DNA of 64,000 nucleotides, taken from the NCBI RefSeq assembly GCF_014633365.1, contig NC_068352.1:34009310-34073309 (forward strand), written 5' to 3'. The translations under genes were made by a program, and so were the position numbers. This DNA comes from Diospyros lotus (Eukaryota > Streptophyta > Magnoliopsida > Ericales > Ebenaceae). Of the stretch, positions 53,310 through 64,000 are shown piece by piece. The first letter of the stretch is position 1. Every line of letters begins with the position of its first letter. A model generated the notes under the pieces. It was not told the origin of the DNA, did not search any database, and was given only the letters and a program-made list of their open reading frames with translations.

Positions 53310-54354
53310 TGTAGTTGGAGTCTTGCTTTTGCTTTTCCGGATTCTGTTGAAGACATAGTCAAGTAGCTATTTTTCCCGTGACATGTAAATGTGTATTAGT
53401 TTTCCAATTTTTGAATTTCTTTTACATGGGTTTGGTGGCTTTTTTGAGTGTTAAAAGCATGTTATACATGTAATGTCTTGCCTCCTGTACAGTGTGGCTG
53501 GAACCTGTAAAATAGTAGAGTGATTCGAAAATAGGAGCAGAAATTTACTTCCGTCTGTGTGACACTTGATAGAAAAATGGAATCATTGAGAAAAACGCTT
53601 TAGTTGTGCGAGGGTTTTTGGTCAAGTAGTCAAAAATACATGATGAGGTAGTAAAGCAATGAAGGTTGCTTGGCCAGCCGGGGTGAAAACATACCAGGGG
53701 AATCTCCCAATGCAATTCGACTTCTTTGATTCTGGAATGCTGGGTGGCATGCGTACAGGTTTTAATCGTTTTGGTAGGGTAGCAATTGGTGCAATTTTTA
53801 GCTGCCAAGGAAAGGTCCAAGCTAGACTTGGGGCATGATGTTGACGTTGATGTTGATGCAGGCAACAATTTCTGATGGGCAGTAGAAGTAGAGTAGCTGA
53901 TGCTGATACCTATCAGCGGTTGGTTACATGAGAGTTGAGGCCTGCCGGCAACAAATGCATTCGTTACTTTATTTAGGAAACTTCGTCTGCAATCTGCGTG
54001 GCTCTCCACTTTGCGGTATCCGATGCCTTTTGCCTCTTTTTATGAATTGCCTTCTTGGGTCTCAAGATCTCAGGCAAAGGGCCATCCCCCTTAATTTTTT
54101 TTTTTTTTGTCCATCTTCAAAATTAATGCGATAATAATAATAATGGGTTTAAAAAAACAAAAACAAGAACAGGAGGTAATTCCTGGTTGGTGCTTGCTGT
54201 TTGTAAACATATGGGGGAACTTGATTATATTGCCAACCACCAAAAATAGTATAACGGCTAGGATGATGAAATTTTTTTAGAAATATTAACTAGAAAGAAA
54301 GATGTTCCCCACAAAGGGCTTTGCTGCCCAACAAAAATACATTATTAACACAGC
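53310..54354. other. TRS130: TRS130 3' UTR and downstream spacer
   Basis: The first 200 or so bases after the TGA should be 3' UTR (T-rich, TGTAA and TTTGAATTTC motifs); no canonical AATAAA is visible nearby. Beyond it is non-coding spacer with a poly-T run at about 54,098-54,109. A 154-codon minus-strand frame at 53,545-54,009 has no recognisable content. Confidence 0.5.
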
Positions 54355-54426
54355 AGGTCCCACCGAGATTTGAACTCGGGTTACTGGATTCAGAGTCCAA
54401 TGTCCTAACCACTAGACCATGGGACC
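54355..54426 (-). tRNA. tRNA-Gln (anticodon CUG)
   Basis: The minus strand folds as a 72-nt tRNA. The 7-bp acceptor stem GGTCCCA/TGGGACC is perfect and the discriminator is U. The D arm contains GGTCTAGTGGTTAGGAC, the anticodon loop is CTCTGAA with anticodon CTG, and the T arm is CCGAG-TTCAAAT-CTCGG. It has no intron. It is close to the usual plant tRNA-Gln. The A and B boxes are intact, so it should be expressed by RNA polymerase III. Confidence 0.96.
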
Positions 54427-56700
54427 AGATATGCGTCGGATCCGCAGTTGGACCATTAAAATGGGGGGGAAGCGAAGTGGAACCAGAAGGCAAAGAGCGT
54501 CATGGGTTAATATAATGCTGCTTGTATTTTGATTTTTTAGTGGAATTTGGACATAAATCTAGAAGTGATAGTGGGGAATTGAAGAGGACGAATTACTATA
54601 ACCAACATAGTCCTAACTTTTGGCGCAAAGTCGAAATTATGTAACCAAGACTTGATTTCTCTTATTCATCCATCCAAATTCAAGTGTCCCACAAATAAAG
54701 TAATCTAACTAACGTGGTATAAATATCAAATATCAAAATAATATTTTAAAAAAATGTTGAAAATCGATTGAATATTACCTTTAGTCATTACCGTTCCTTA
54801 TGTTCTGATATGTTTTTATTGATTTAACTTTTTCAAGTTTTTAAACACCTCAAATGATAGTGTATGATGAACATAAATAGATAATAAAAGTTTAAGGATC
54901 AAAATCATGAATATATACAATATTTTTTCATAAAAAATATGCATCTATTACCATTTTATAACTCAAATCAATAAAAAAATATAACTAACATAAATATGAA
55001 AATATAATGATAAAAATATTTAAGCTATAATTAATAAGGGAGTTACTTTATAGTCCATGATCAATACAATAATAAAAAAAATATTTAAGTCATAACTAAG
55101 AACTTTACAATAATATATATATATCCACCAAACAAATCCGATCACGAGGACGAGGTCGATCCATCGCAACTTTTTCTTCTAATAATGAATTCGTACATTT
55201 GACTAGCACGAAGTAATTAAAGACCACCCCCCACCCACCCAACCATGCTGCATCTTGTTTGCACTTAATTAATTCCATTTTGAGGCCATGCATGCTTGGA
55301 TTGGGCCGATGGGTCTTTGTACGTAAACTGCTAATCCCAGAGTGGAAGAGTGCCTTGCTCTGCCTGCCCAATTAATTAATTATACCGTACATCCCATACC
55401 ATGATGGATGCCCCGCCGTCCATACCCTTCCATTAATTAAGGTTATGTTTGGTAAGGTCAAATGGAGGTGTTTAGTTATTGGGAATAAATAGAATGACCC
55501 AATTAATCCTACTTTACATACCGTTACCATGATAGAAGGCCCATCCATTAACTAAGGCTAGGTTTGAATTGATAGATAGGGTCAAGCGAAGGGAAATAAA
55601 AATGGAAAATAAAATAATTTTAGTTATTTCTTTATTTGTTTTGGTTGATACGAAAGAATGACGACTCATTTTACTATTACTGTGAAATACGTATTATTTC
55701 TCTTTCAATTTCAATATTGAAGTATCTTATTTTTTTTTTTTTTTAGTGTCATTCGCCCTCTTCCATTAAAAACCACCATGAGCTTTTGCCTCTCTACTCC
55801 ACCACCGGCAACACTGCAACTCACCTCTTCTATCTTTATTTGGCAAAGGTCAATGAAAAACCAGCCATTCCACAGCCCAACCCCTCTTTATCTTTTGTCG
55901 TCGGCAACACTACAACCCAATCTCTCCTCTCCCTTCGTGTAAGGTCAACAAAAACTACCCGTTTTGCGACCTTCCATCTCTTCCGGCTAAATCTGTTAGA
56001 AATCGGCGGCTCCCCCCCACCCCCCCGGGGGGGTCTTTCGCTGCTAGTCACTAAAAATCATTTTGGTTAACTAATTAATTTGCACTAATTCTTTTCCAAA
56101 AGTAACCTAATAATTAACAAATTTTCACTCTTTCTGGTTAATTAATAAATTAAGTTGCTGACAATTATTAATTCCCGTAGGTTGTGGGAGTGGGCTGTTT
56201 CATAATATACAAAAAAGCATATTCTAACCAAATCAAGCCATATCTATATAGCTGTACACACACGTACTACGTTCCATACGTTTCTTCCTAGCTAAGGGGT
56301 CTTGTTGATATATATATATATATATATATGACTTTAAACATACAGTGGCAGCAATTTAGTTAACTGATTAATTAGCTAGGCAAGTGCATGCCCCCAACCA
56401 ACAACCATAGGGACCCCCCATGGATGGATGGATGGAGGGGATGATCAGTGATCAGTGATGGGAATTGGTAGCCGCGTTAATTTTGGGGTGGGGAATAAAT
56501 GGAATGGCATGATATGGTAGTAGATGTTCGGTGTTCGGTAGCTGATTGATTCATTAATTATTAATGAATGGACGGAGTGGACATCATTATTCATTAGCCC
56601 GCCAGAGAGGACAGGAGAGGCGAGGACACTAGGACAGGACAGGACAGGACAGGTGGACAGCTCATCTCACGAGTGGGATCGAGTACTAAGACGGTACAGC
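54427..56700. other. AT-rich intergenic region
   Basis: No gene seen. It contains a diverged two-copy pattern (TACCATGAT(G/A)GA...CCATTAA(T/C)TAAGG) near 55,394-55,450 and 55,523-55,565, a homopolymer block CCCCCCCACCCCCCCGGGGGGG at about 56,013-56,034, a (TA)n run at about 56,311-56,329, and four to five copies of AGGAC at about 56,630-56,652. Confidence 0.5.
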
Positions 56701-56710
56701 CAAAGGTATC

Positions 56711-56720
56711 GACACGTGGC
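56711..56720. promoter_or_regulatory. G-box / ABRE-like element upstream of the zinc-ribbon gene
   Basis: GACACGTGGC contains the palindromic CACGTG core with the GGC extension typical of ABA-response elements bound by bZIP factors. It is about 190 bp upstream of the TATA box. Function is inferred from the motif alone. Confidence 0.55.
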
Positions 56721-56901
56721 ATCAGCCCACACTTTTATCATGAATACCAGCCCTAGCAGCCGGTTTCTCACCACAAATACGTGTTCATCACTACTATCAC
56801 CATCTTCATCAATCTTCATCATAAATTAAAAAAAAATAAAAAATACATTGACTACCATCTCTCCTACTTATTCCACAAAACCCCAATCTAGTACCCCCCC
56901 C

Positions 56902-56910
56902 TATATATAT
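56902..56910 (+). promoter_or_regulatory. TATA box of the zinc-ribbon gene
   Basis: TATATATAT, about 80 bases upstream of the start codon, the right distance for a short 5' leader. The leader is C-rich (CCACCCACCCACCCAACTCC). Confidence 0.65.
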
Positions 56911-56990
56911 CGATTGACCCACCATTCAATTTCCTCCACAGCTAACCACCCACCCACCCAACTCCCTCCAGCCTGCAGGCAGCGAGAGAT

Positions 56991-57197
56991 ATGGTGTGCT
57001 TCTGCTTTTTGGTGGATCAGAAGAGGACCGTGGGGAGGAGCAAGCCCGCGGCGGGGACGTGTTCGCGCTGCGGCGGAGGGGCGAGCGTTGCCGATATGAA
57101 AACCGCCACAAGGTTCTGTTACATCCCATTCTACTGCAAGTCGTGGAAGGCCATCGTTTGTACCTTCTGTGGTGCCATCCTCAAATCTTACAGATAG
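56991..57197 (+). CDS. Small plant-conserved zinc-ribbon protein (68 aa)
   Basis: A single-exon frame of 68 residues starting 'MVCFCFLVDQKRTV' after a short C-rich leader. Two CxxC knuckles, 'CSRCGGG' (about residues 24-30) and 'CTFCGAIL' (about 57-64), form a zinc ribbon, with a conserved aromatic segment between them ('TRFCYIPFYCKSWKAIV'). The family is widespread in land plants and annotated only as a zinc-ribbon or uncharacterised protein; its function is not known to me. The start fits the family start and length. The frame is clearly more GC-rich than the surrounding sequence. The alternative frame at 56,996-57,316 overlapping it is a shadow. Confidence 0.87.
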   Translation: MVCFCFLVDQKRTVGRSKPAAGTCSRCGGGASVADMKTATRFCYIPFYCKSWKAIVCTFCGAILKSYR

Positions 57198-57632
57198 ATA
57201 TGATCATCACTGCTTCGGCTTTTCTTTCTTTCTTTCTTTTTTTGTCTTTTTTTACTTATATATCCACACACACACACATATGGTTACTAGTTTATATAAG
57301 CAACACAAATATATGATATATATATATATATAATGGGTCGAATGCTCCTCTCTCTGTGTATATATACACAACATTAAGCTTACAAATCTTACTGTCAATA
57401 GAAAAAATGTTGAGTCGCGTTGTCTTCTTCTTCTTCTGCCATTGATTTCTTGTGTACTCCAGCGATTATATGTATATATATATATGTAGATATATTGAAT
57501 AAACATGAATATTTGAATTGCATTTTGGTTACGATATATATACGCCATGATGTGTAACAATTAATGTTTAATTACAACACTGTTAACACGTAGGACATGG
57601 ATGAAGCAGAAGCTGTCCACAACAGATATACG
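57198..57632. other. 3' region of the zinc-ribbon gene with microsatellites
   Basis: CTTT repeats (about 57,222-57,242), ACACAC (57,266-57,277) and several (TA)n runs. AATAAAC at about 57,498 is a possible polyadenylation signal. Confidence 0.5.
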
Positions 57633-58614
57633 TAGGGGTGAGCACAACTTCAGTTAAACCAAAGTAATCGAACTGAATCAACAAGTTCGATTCGATTTTT
57701 TTTTTTTAAATTTTGGTTCAGTTAATTTTTGTAAAAGATTCGATTTTCGGTGTTCTGATCAATTTTTTACTTGAAATAACCGAAATATCTGAACCAAACC
57801 TCCAACAGAACACCCTCCCCCCACACGGGTTTTGGCAGAGACAGCACCCCACGCTCCTTCTGGTAGAGCACGGCACCCCACGCGACACGGGTTCTGTTCT
57901 CCATCCTGATAGTCTTCTCCTATTCTCCATCCCTTGCCTCATTCTCCCTGCGGCATCTCACTGCGGCACAGTGCACTCATTCTCCCTGCGACGTCTCACT
58001 GCGAATCTGCGATGTGCCTGAGGCTCTCATGTTTGTCTTCTCTTGAATCTTCATCCATTCTGACGGTGTCACTGTGCCGGTCCATTCTAACGGTGTCGCA
58101 GTCTCTGACAGCGTTCTCCATCCCTCGCCTCACTAGGAGTTCCTTTTCTCTCTCTCCACCATCTCTCGTGGCGAAGACGAAGAGAAAGGCCGGAGACGAA
58201 AACTAAGACGAGGCCGATGGCCCATTCAATAAGTTTTCCGACTACTTCTATTTTATATTGAAACTTAGATCTACTAAAATCCAACAATTAGATGTTTTTG
58301 ATTTTTGGGTATGTCGGTCACCGTGGTTTGGGAAATTTGATGATCGGTTTCGATCATCGGAATCACCAGTCGACTAGGTAGTCGACAGCAACAGCAAGGT
58401 CGAACTAATGTTCGGTCTCTTACTTATTTTGTGTTCCAGTTTGATTTTCTGTTCGATTTGGTTATCACGCTTCAGATTTCAGTTAGTTCGATTTGGATTA
58501 ATTCGGTTTGTTAGGATTAGTTGGTCGGTTCAATTTGATTACTACATATAATTCGGTTCATGATTTTCGGTCAATTCGATTCGATTATAACCGATTGCAG
58601 ATTGCACACCTCTA
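57633..58614. mobile_element. Probable non-autonomous hAT-like element
   Basis: Ends TAGGGGTGAGCA (57,633) and TGCACACCTCTA (58,614) are inverted with two mismatches. Flanking octamers GATATACG and AATACACG match at 6 of 8, as for a decayed 8-bp hAT duplication. The sequences next to both ends are built from repeated TTCGGTT/AATTCGAT motifs. The middle (about 57,800-58,220) is much more GC-rich with near-repeats of CTCCCTGCG-C-TCTCACTGCG. No transposase. Confidence 0.65.
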
Positions 58615-59690
58615 AATACACGCATGGATTATGCATGGCGACTTATCTATATAATTAATACAAGCAAACAAGAACACCCTTAATTATTCAATTTATTTGT
58701 TGTCACTTGTCACAACTCACGGGGCACTGATTAATATATGATCAATGGCTTTCCACATCCACGCCCAATCAAATTCTAAATTAATTACAAATTTTGGAAG
58801 TGGGAATTAGGAACCTTCCTTTCTTTACCCCAACCAGAAAAATATCTTTCAAACTTTATATTTGTATGGAATTCAACCAATTGTAGTCATTAATTTTTGG
58901 AGGCTATATGTTTAAATGATATCATCCTAACTGTTTATTTATTTGTAATTTGAGATTTGGGTTTAATTTTAATTTTGCAAGGAGGATTTAGATTTGGGTC
59001 CAAATTCCTACGTTACTCATTTGGAATTTGGGGTTCTATCTCTTTAGATTTGGATTAAAAATTGATTGGATGTCAAATAACTAGCGAGTAACGGAGCCAA
59101 GTCAAGTTGAGCTTTGTTTAAGCTTGACTCTTTTATTTTTAAAAGTATTTAAGCTTGACTTATTTATGAGTTGAACTCTATAATAAATACTTGAATTCAG
59201 TTGGTGAACAATTTTTTACATTCGATCGGGCTCAACTTATTTAAACTAAATGAACCAAAATCGAGTTTATTATCAAGTTTGTTCATGGATAAGTTATTAA
59301 GTTAGTTCTGAACAAGAAATAATATTTATGAACAAGAAATGAATTTGTTCATAAACAAAAATACAATTATTTATGGAGATGAGTTATTTTTAATAAATAA
59401 CTTAGACAATCACATTATTTAATAAAATCATAAATTTTGAAGTAAGAAAAAAACAAAACAAATCATAAAACATTTTAGATATATATATATATATTCTTGT
59501 TAATTATGAACAAAAGAACAAATTTTAAATAAATTATAAATGAACTTATTTATAAACATAAAGGAGTTTAATAAATTTTTATTTGAACTCAATTTGTTTA
59601 TAATAGTGATTTATTTTTTTTAAATTTATTTAAAATGAAATATCATATAATTTGAAATGAAAATTATGATCACGACGATGATGATGAAGA
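58615..59690. other. AT-rich spacer with a degenerate AAGCTTGACT/GAACTC-type repeat
   Basis: From about 59,095 to 59,600 variants of CAAGTTGAGCTT, AAGCTTGACT and GAACAAG recur, resembling decayed ends of a DNA transposon. No boundaries or coding content. Confidence 0.35.
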
Positions 59691-61129
59691 TTGTTCCTTT
59701 CGGCCCAACGGGGTTGGCAAAATTGGCTACAATGGTAGCGAAGTGTCATGGTTCGGCAAGGGCAACTGGAATCTACAAGTATTCTGATGCTTAGTTTAGT
59801 GAGGGTTCAAAATAGCAAAGTGTCTATAAGGCTTGGAAAGAACATATCTCGGCATGTGATCAGGCTAGTTTATATAGAGATGAAAGTGCCTTGTGTGTCG
59901 ATGGCCATCGTGGGAGGATATAGGGTCGAGATACATGGTAGTGATATGGATCATTTTCGAGGATCTCGAATTCGATAAAGATTACGGACTAATTAATGAG
60001 GATTAGCATGCGAGTTGCTTGAAGTTGATAGGATTCGTTACTGGCGCAAGGATCTTGGCTTATATGGAAAGGTTATCCGAGCTTCTTGGGTTGAGCTCTA
60101 GTTAAGGGGCCGAGCTCGATATCAAATAGGTTAGTACGGTCCAGGGCCCCCAAGGTCAGATGTTCGCATGGGTGGGCATTCGAGCTAGGAACTTAGCTGA
60201 GGTGATGGCCACGTTCTCGTTTACCTTGACCTAGGTCTGAGCTCGCTGGGGGCTAAGCTCGCGGTGACCGAACTTGCTAAGGTCGGCCTCGGCGATTTCG
60301 AGAGGTGTTTCTCGAGGTTCTGACAAGTAATGCACACGGTTTCCAAATCTAAGGCATCTGCTTCAAAAGATGTGATGACGTGGGTGGATAGGGAGTTTTT
60401 TCAACACTTTAACCTAAGGTGTTTTAATGTGCATAACACGCGACATGATTTCTGGGGGTGTTTGGTGATGTTTGATTTTTGGGCGTTGGATGCATCGTGC
60501 GGTATATATATATATAATGATACTTGTAGGCTATTTTCCAACTTTTTGCCTTTGCGCTTGAGACCGATTTTCGAACCCTAGTTTTCCAAGAGTTTATGCA
60601 TTCTTCCTGCCTTCAAGTTCTATTTTTCCTTCTTCTATAGTTTCGCTCGTTTCTTTAGGTAACTTCGTGCAACCGATTCTTTCAATTTCAATTCTTCCGC
60701 TTCATTTTTATTATTTTCTGTTGGTTTATCGAGTGTTGTGATGAGTTGAAGGAGTGAATCTGGGGAAAGAAGCGATTCCGTGACTATCGTAAGGGAGCTC
60801 CTGGCGAGGAATCCGACGCTTGGTTGTCGGGCTTTGCCGGTTGAGCATAAGGGAATGATTTGGTGTGTCGACCAAGGTAGTTGAAATATAGATCGGTGTA
60901 GAAAAAAGGGGAACGACTTCTAACGGATCTAATTTCTCTGGTTCCCTTGAGGATAATATAGGTGCTTCATCTATAGCTGTGTCATCTTCAAACCCGCTTT
61001 CCAGCACAAGTGGTAACTATAGCTGGGTGAGTGAGGACGTGTCAAAGGTCACTTTCTCGAACACCTTCTCAGATAGAGTCATTGTTTTGAGTTCGCAGAT
61101 TCATTTGTCAGTGACTAAAGAAGATGAGG
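59691..61129. other. Probable 5' regulatory/leader part of the gag-like element
   Basis: GAGCTCG/TCGAG-rich sequence. A TATA run (GGTATATATATATATAATG, about 60,501-60,519) is followed by GAACCCTAGTTTTCC and a T-rich leader. It is immediately upstream of the gag-like frames. It could be an LTR, but I found no partner in the window. Confidence 0.35.
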
Positions 61130-63031
61130 GTTTATTTGAGTGTTGACCTTGTGGGAAAGAGGAGTGGGTCTTTATGGCCTCGGACTCGAGGTTGATCTTT
61201 GTGTACGAGATGTTCTTCACACGTCTTCGTCTTTGACTTCTTCACTAAGTTCCAAAGCTCAGTGTTAACAATGTTAAATGTTGTCCCAGCCCAACTACAC
61301 TCGAACAGCTGTGCATTTGTGATAGCCTTTGAGGTGCTGTCCAAATTCCTAGGTCGGGAAACGAGCACATGAGTCTTCTTTTCCTTCTTCTAATCGAAGG
61401 GTATTAGCAAGGGTAGCTGGGTCTCTTTGATGAAGGCCTTTGATGGCTCATATAAGTACTTCAAGGTTGGTTACTTCAAAGTAGCCTTTCAGCAAGATGT
61501 GCTCACTTTCTTTTTGGACGATTAAGCGGCTGCCCTGTTCCCTTTATGCTGGAGTAAGGAGTTGAGTTCCATTATGAGGGTGGAATACCGACATTTGAGT
61601 TTGAAGGACTAGTTGATGGTGGATCTTCTTTTGGATTACCCAGTGTTGGAGAGCTCGGTTCTTGTCAAACATAGGAATGACTTCAAGAGCCTGGCTGCCT
61701 ATATGGGTCGATTTTGTCGTGCCTTTCCTTTTTGGCAAATTTTTGCTGCTTACTTACTTATTATTGCTTACCCTATTTATTTTCTGTTTCAAGTGAGATG
61801 GCCCTAAAAATGATTGCCAAGGAATTAAGGCAACGCACGTTGCGTAGGAGGGCCGAGCCAAACTCAAGATCAGCTCGTAGGGTTGCTGAGAAAGCCCCAT
61901 CTTCAGAGAAGAGTGCTCGGGAGCCCAAAGCCCTCATCGTGCCCAAGGGTCCCACACCGACTTCTTCGACATCTCAACCTACTTTTTCAAAAGGCCGGAG
62001 CTCTCGACGGTCCGAGGAATAGGTTAACGTCGAGGAAGCCTTCTTGTAACGGAAGGGACCGAGGATTGCTTGGTAAGAGGAATCTAGGCCCTCGAGGACT
62101 TCAAGTTCTGCTATCGACCAACCTTCGAGCTCTAGAAAAGCCTTGTTGAGGCCGAGCTTGTGGGGCTGCGATGATAACAAGCTCGATTCGAGGAGCCTCT
62201 GGAGCAAGGAGTTTCGACCTGGGGCCTTTGTAGAAGAATGCCTCAACCTTGAATCCGACCGAAAGAGGGAGCTGGACCTTAGGGTTATGGGTTATGCCGC
62301 TGGTCTGAGATGCAATCCCTTTGTCTTGCCAGCATTAGCTGAACACTGGAGTTGGAGTTTTTGTCTCAGTCAAAGCGACTCAGCCAAGCTCATGAGAAGA
62401 GAATGGAATGGGTGAGGGGGGAGGTGGCCGCTGAGATGGACGAGTTACAGAAACAGATGACAGAGGTAAAGAAGGTGGTTGTCCGGGTTTAGATAGCTCC
62501 AAAAAGTACCAACAGCAGTAGGAGCGCAGTTTGGAGGAACTGGCGGTGTTAAAGGAGGAAGCCCAACCTGCCAAAACTGCTGCCTAGGAAGGGGTTGAGA
62601 GGATGGTAAAGTTGACAACCGACCTTGCCACCGTCGTCCTCCAAACCAACCAAGCGAAGCTCGAGAATGCCGAGCTGAGGACTCAGGTAGTTGTAACACA
62701 AACCGAGGTAGAGAGCTTGAAAGATGAGGTTGTTGACCAATTCTTAGAGGGTTTTGCGAAAGGATTGTCCCAAGCTCAGGTGCTTTTCCCTGAGGTCGAC
62801 TTCTCGGCCTGTGGTGCCTTTAAAGAAGTGGTGGTCTATCAGCTTGTGGATTTACCTTTGGCAGATCTAGTTGGCCAGGTTGAAGTTTCGGTGGAGGTGC
62901 TAGGGGCTGAGGAGGACCGGCCTATGGAAGATGCAGATCAGCCTTGTGAGCTTGTGGCTGCCTTCGAGTTCACTTCTGGAGTGATTGTCGAGCTAGCAGC
63001 CAAACCTACCCCTGGACTTGTTGGACCTTAA
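61130..63031 (+). pseudogene. gag-like protein of a plant gypsy-type element, broken
   Basis: Plus-strand pieces match the family often annotated as 'putative gypsy type transposon' protein. An N-terminal part near 61,265-61,500 has a 'LNVVPAQLHSNSC' segment, 'VIAFEVLSKFLGRE' and 'SYKYFKVGYFKVAF'. Then come a basic/serine linker (61,795-62,022), a coiled-coil stretch ('KLENAELRTQVVVTQTEVES', 62,657-62,720), and a final 142-codon open frame to the TAA at 63,029. Stops near 61,527, 61,610, 62,020 and 62,584 break it. No pol domain follows before the window ends. Confidence 0.55.
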
Positions 63032-63101
63032 CTCATTTCTTCTCTTTATTTTTGTAAATTTTAGTATAAGTTGGCACTTTTCTGTAATCTTGACTTCAAT
63101 C

Positions 63102-63107
63102 AATAAA
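63102..63107 (+). terminator. Polyadenylation signal after the gag-like gene
   Basis: AATAAA about 70 bases after the stop codon, in TTCAATCAATAAAGAATATT, the position typical of plant genes. Confidence 0.5.
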
Positions 63108-63109
63108 GA

Positions 63110-64000
63110 ATATTTCATTGATTCCCTGCCTTGTCTGTTCATTGATATTCTGCTTTATTGCTTTGTGTTTTCTTCCAAGTCTGAGTCAGGAAATGTAATG
63201 ATCTCTCTTTTAATTTTCTGCGTTGTTCGGTGTAAGTGTTAAGCCCTGACTGCACTCTCACCCTGCAATTAAAACACAAAACAAAACACAATAAAAATTT
63301 TATATTTTATTTATTTATTTAGGCGAGAGGTTTATACTCGTCAGTGTACGAGTGCAGTTGTAGTTCAAATTTAAATTTATACTTTCTGGATAAGTCCAGG
63401 TCGTCCACTGAGAGATTTATTTATGGCAAAAGAAAAAAAAAGAATGTCACACACACGCACACGCATTTAGATGGATTGATAACATGATTTTTTTATGATT
63501 TTTTTAGATAACAAATATTAGAAAATAAAGCAAGACAGAAGTTGAAATAAATACTAAACGTGAGAATATGAAATTGGAAAGTACTTGAGTTAAGACAATT
63601 TCAGTGCCAACCCGTTGATTCCCAAATATTAGCATAAAAGATTAGCAACATTAATTTAATTTCAGATATGAGGATTTGTTATTAAATGCAATTAAAGATA
63701 ATGATAGCTCTAGTTTAAGCAATCCCCATACATGATATGCGGGATTCTAATTTAAGAAACTACCATAAATTCAATTACAATTAATACACAAAACAACTAA
63801 ATTAATCATCCGGGTTTTGGTATGATAGCGTTTCCAGTTCTAGTAACTCTCATGCGTGACATGAAAGCTCTAAGTTAGGCTTACGCTCCAATCCAAACCT
63901 AGTGATTTTTCAATAATCAAAACACACTCATATTGAAGTTTAAACCAATGTTACTCATTTAAAGCGTAGCTTTCTTTGGGAATCATTGGCGTTAGACACT
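63110..64000. other. Repeat-like AT-rich end of the window
   Basis: No coding region. A TTATTTATTTATTTA run lies at about 63,308-63,322, then a palindromic pair TACTCGTCAGTGTACGAGT (63,336-63,354) and GGTCGTCCACTGAGAGA (63,400-63,416), which looks like repeat sequence of unknown class, and an ACACACACGCACACGCA run at about 63,450. Confidence 0.35.

Noticed and set aside
53545..54009. 154-codon minus-strand open frame after TRS130
   Set aside because: Serine/threonine-rich low-complexity translation with no recognisable motif, no promoter or intron signs, and overlap with the likely TRS130 3' flank. Length alone is not enough.
56013..56034. C/G homopolymer palindrome as a regulatory hairpin
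   Set aside because: Homopolymer runs of this kind are error-prone in assemblies and no adjacent gene feature supports a role.

Overview
This is nuclear DNA from a flowering plant, most likely a eudicot. The evidence is one long intron-rich gene that matches the plant TRAPPII subunit TRS130, a plant zinc-ribbon microprotein gene, a eukaryotic tRNA-Gln, and many plant-type retrotransposons and hAT transposons. I cannot name the species.

The central feature is a plus-strand TRS130 (TRAPPC10-like) gene covering about 10,040-53,309. I could place 20 coding exons with GT-AG borders and consistent phases. They give about 1,239 codons with no internal stop. Only the first ~21 residues (exon 1) are missing from view, so exon 1 probably lies left of the window. 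Most of the 43 kb is intron. Four introns are greatly enlarged (9.8, 13.9, 4.4 and 5.5 kb) and are packed with nested, decayed transposable elements.

Layout. 1-10,039: an LTR leaving the window on the left, a weak LINE remnant, a complete but mutated Ty3/gypsy chromovirus (1,644-7,036), then repeat-poor sequence. 10,040-13,734: TRS130 exons 2-5. 13,735-23,579 (intron 5): a hAT end fragment, decayed Ty1/copia pieces and a short internally deleted copia element (19,061-21,306) with a perfect target-site duplication. 23,741-37,685 (intron 6): a copia element split by a non-autonomous LTR element carrying an unrecognised ORF (25,079-28,337), a second copia LTR, TA-rich simple repeats, and an RTE-type LINE split by a hAT transposon (32,948-36,552). 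37,686-42,628: exons 7-18, compact. 42,629-47,050 (intron 18): a hAT-type non-autonomous element, a copia relic whose LTR holds a nested solo LTR, and a SINE. 47,362-52,906 (intron 19): a second RTE LINE split by a Ty3/gypsy relic whose LTR itself holds a solo LTR. 52,907-53,309: the last two exons.

Downstream are a minus-strand tRNA-Gln(CUG) (54,355-54,426), about 2.5 kb of AT-rich intergenic DNA, a 68-residue zinc-ribbon protein gene with TATA and G-box motifs (56,991-57,197), a hAT-like non-autonomous element (57,633-58,614), and a broken gag-like gene of a plant gypsy-type element (about 61,130-63,031) followed by repeat-like sequence.

There is no operon-like cooperation here. The biology is one housekeeping vesicle-tethering gene that keeps an open, correctly phased reading frame while its introns accumulate transposons, and the nesting gives a relative insertion history. 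The least explained object is the ORF inside the LTR element at 25,079-28,337.
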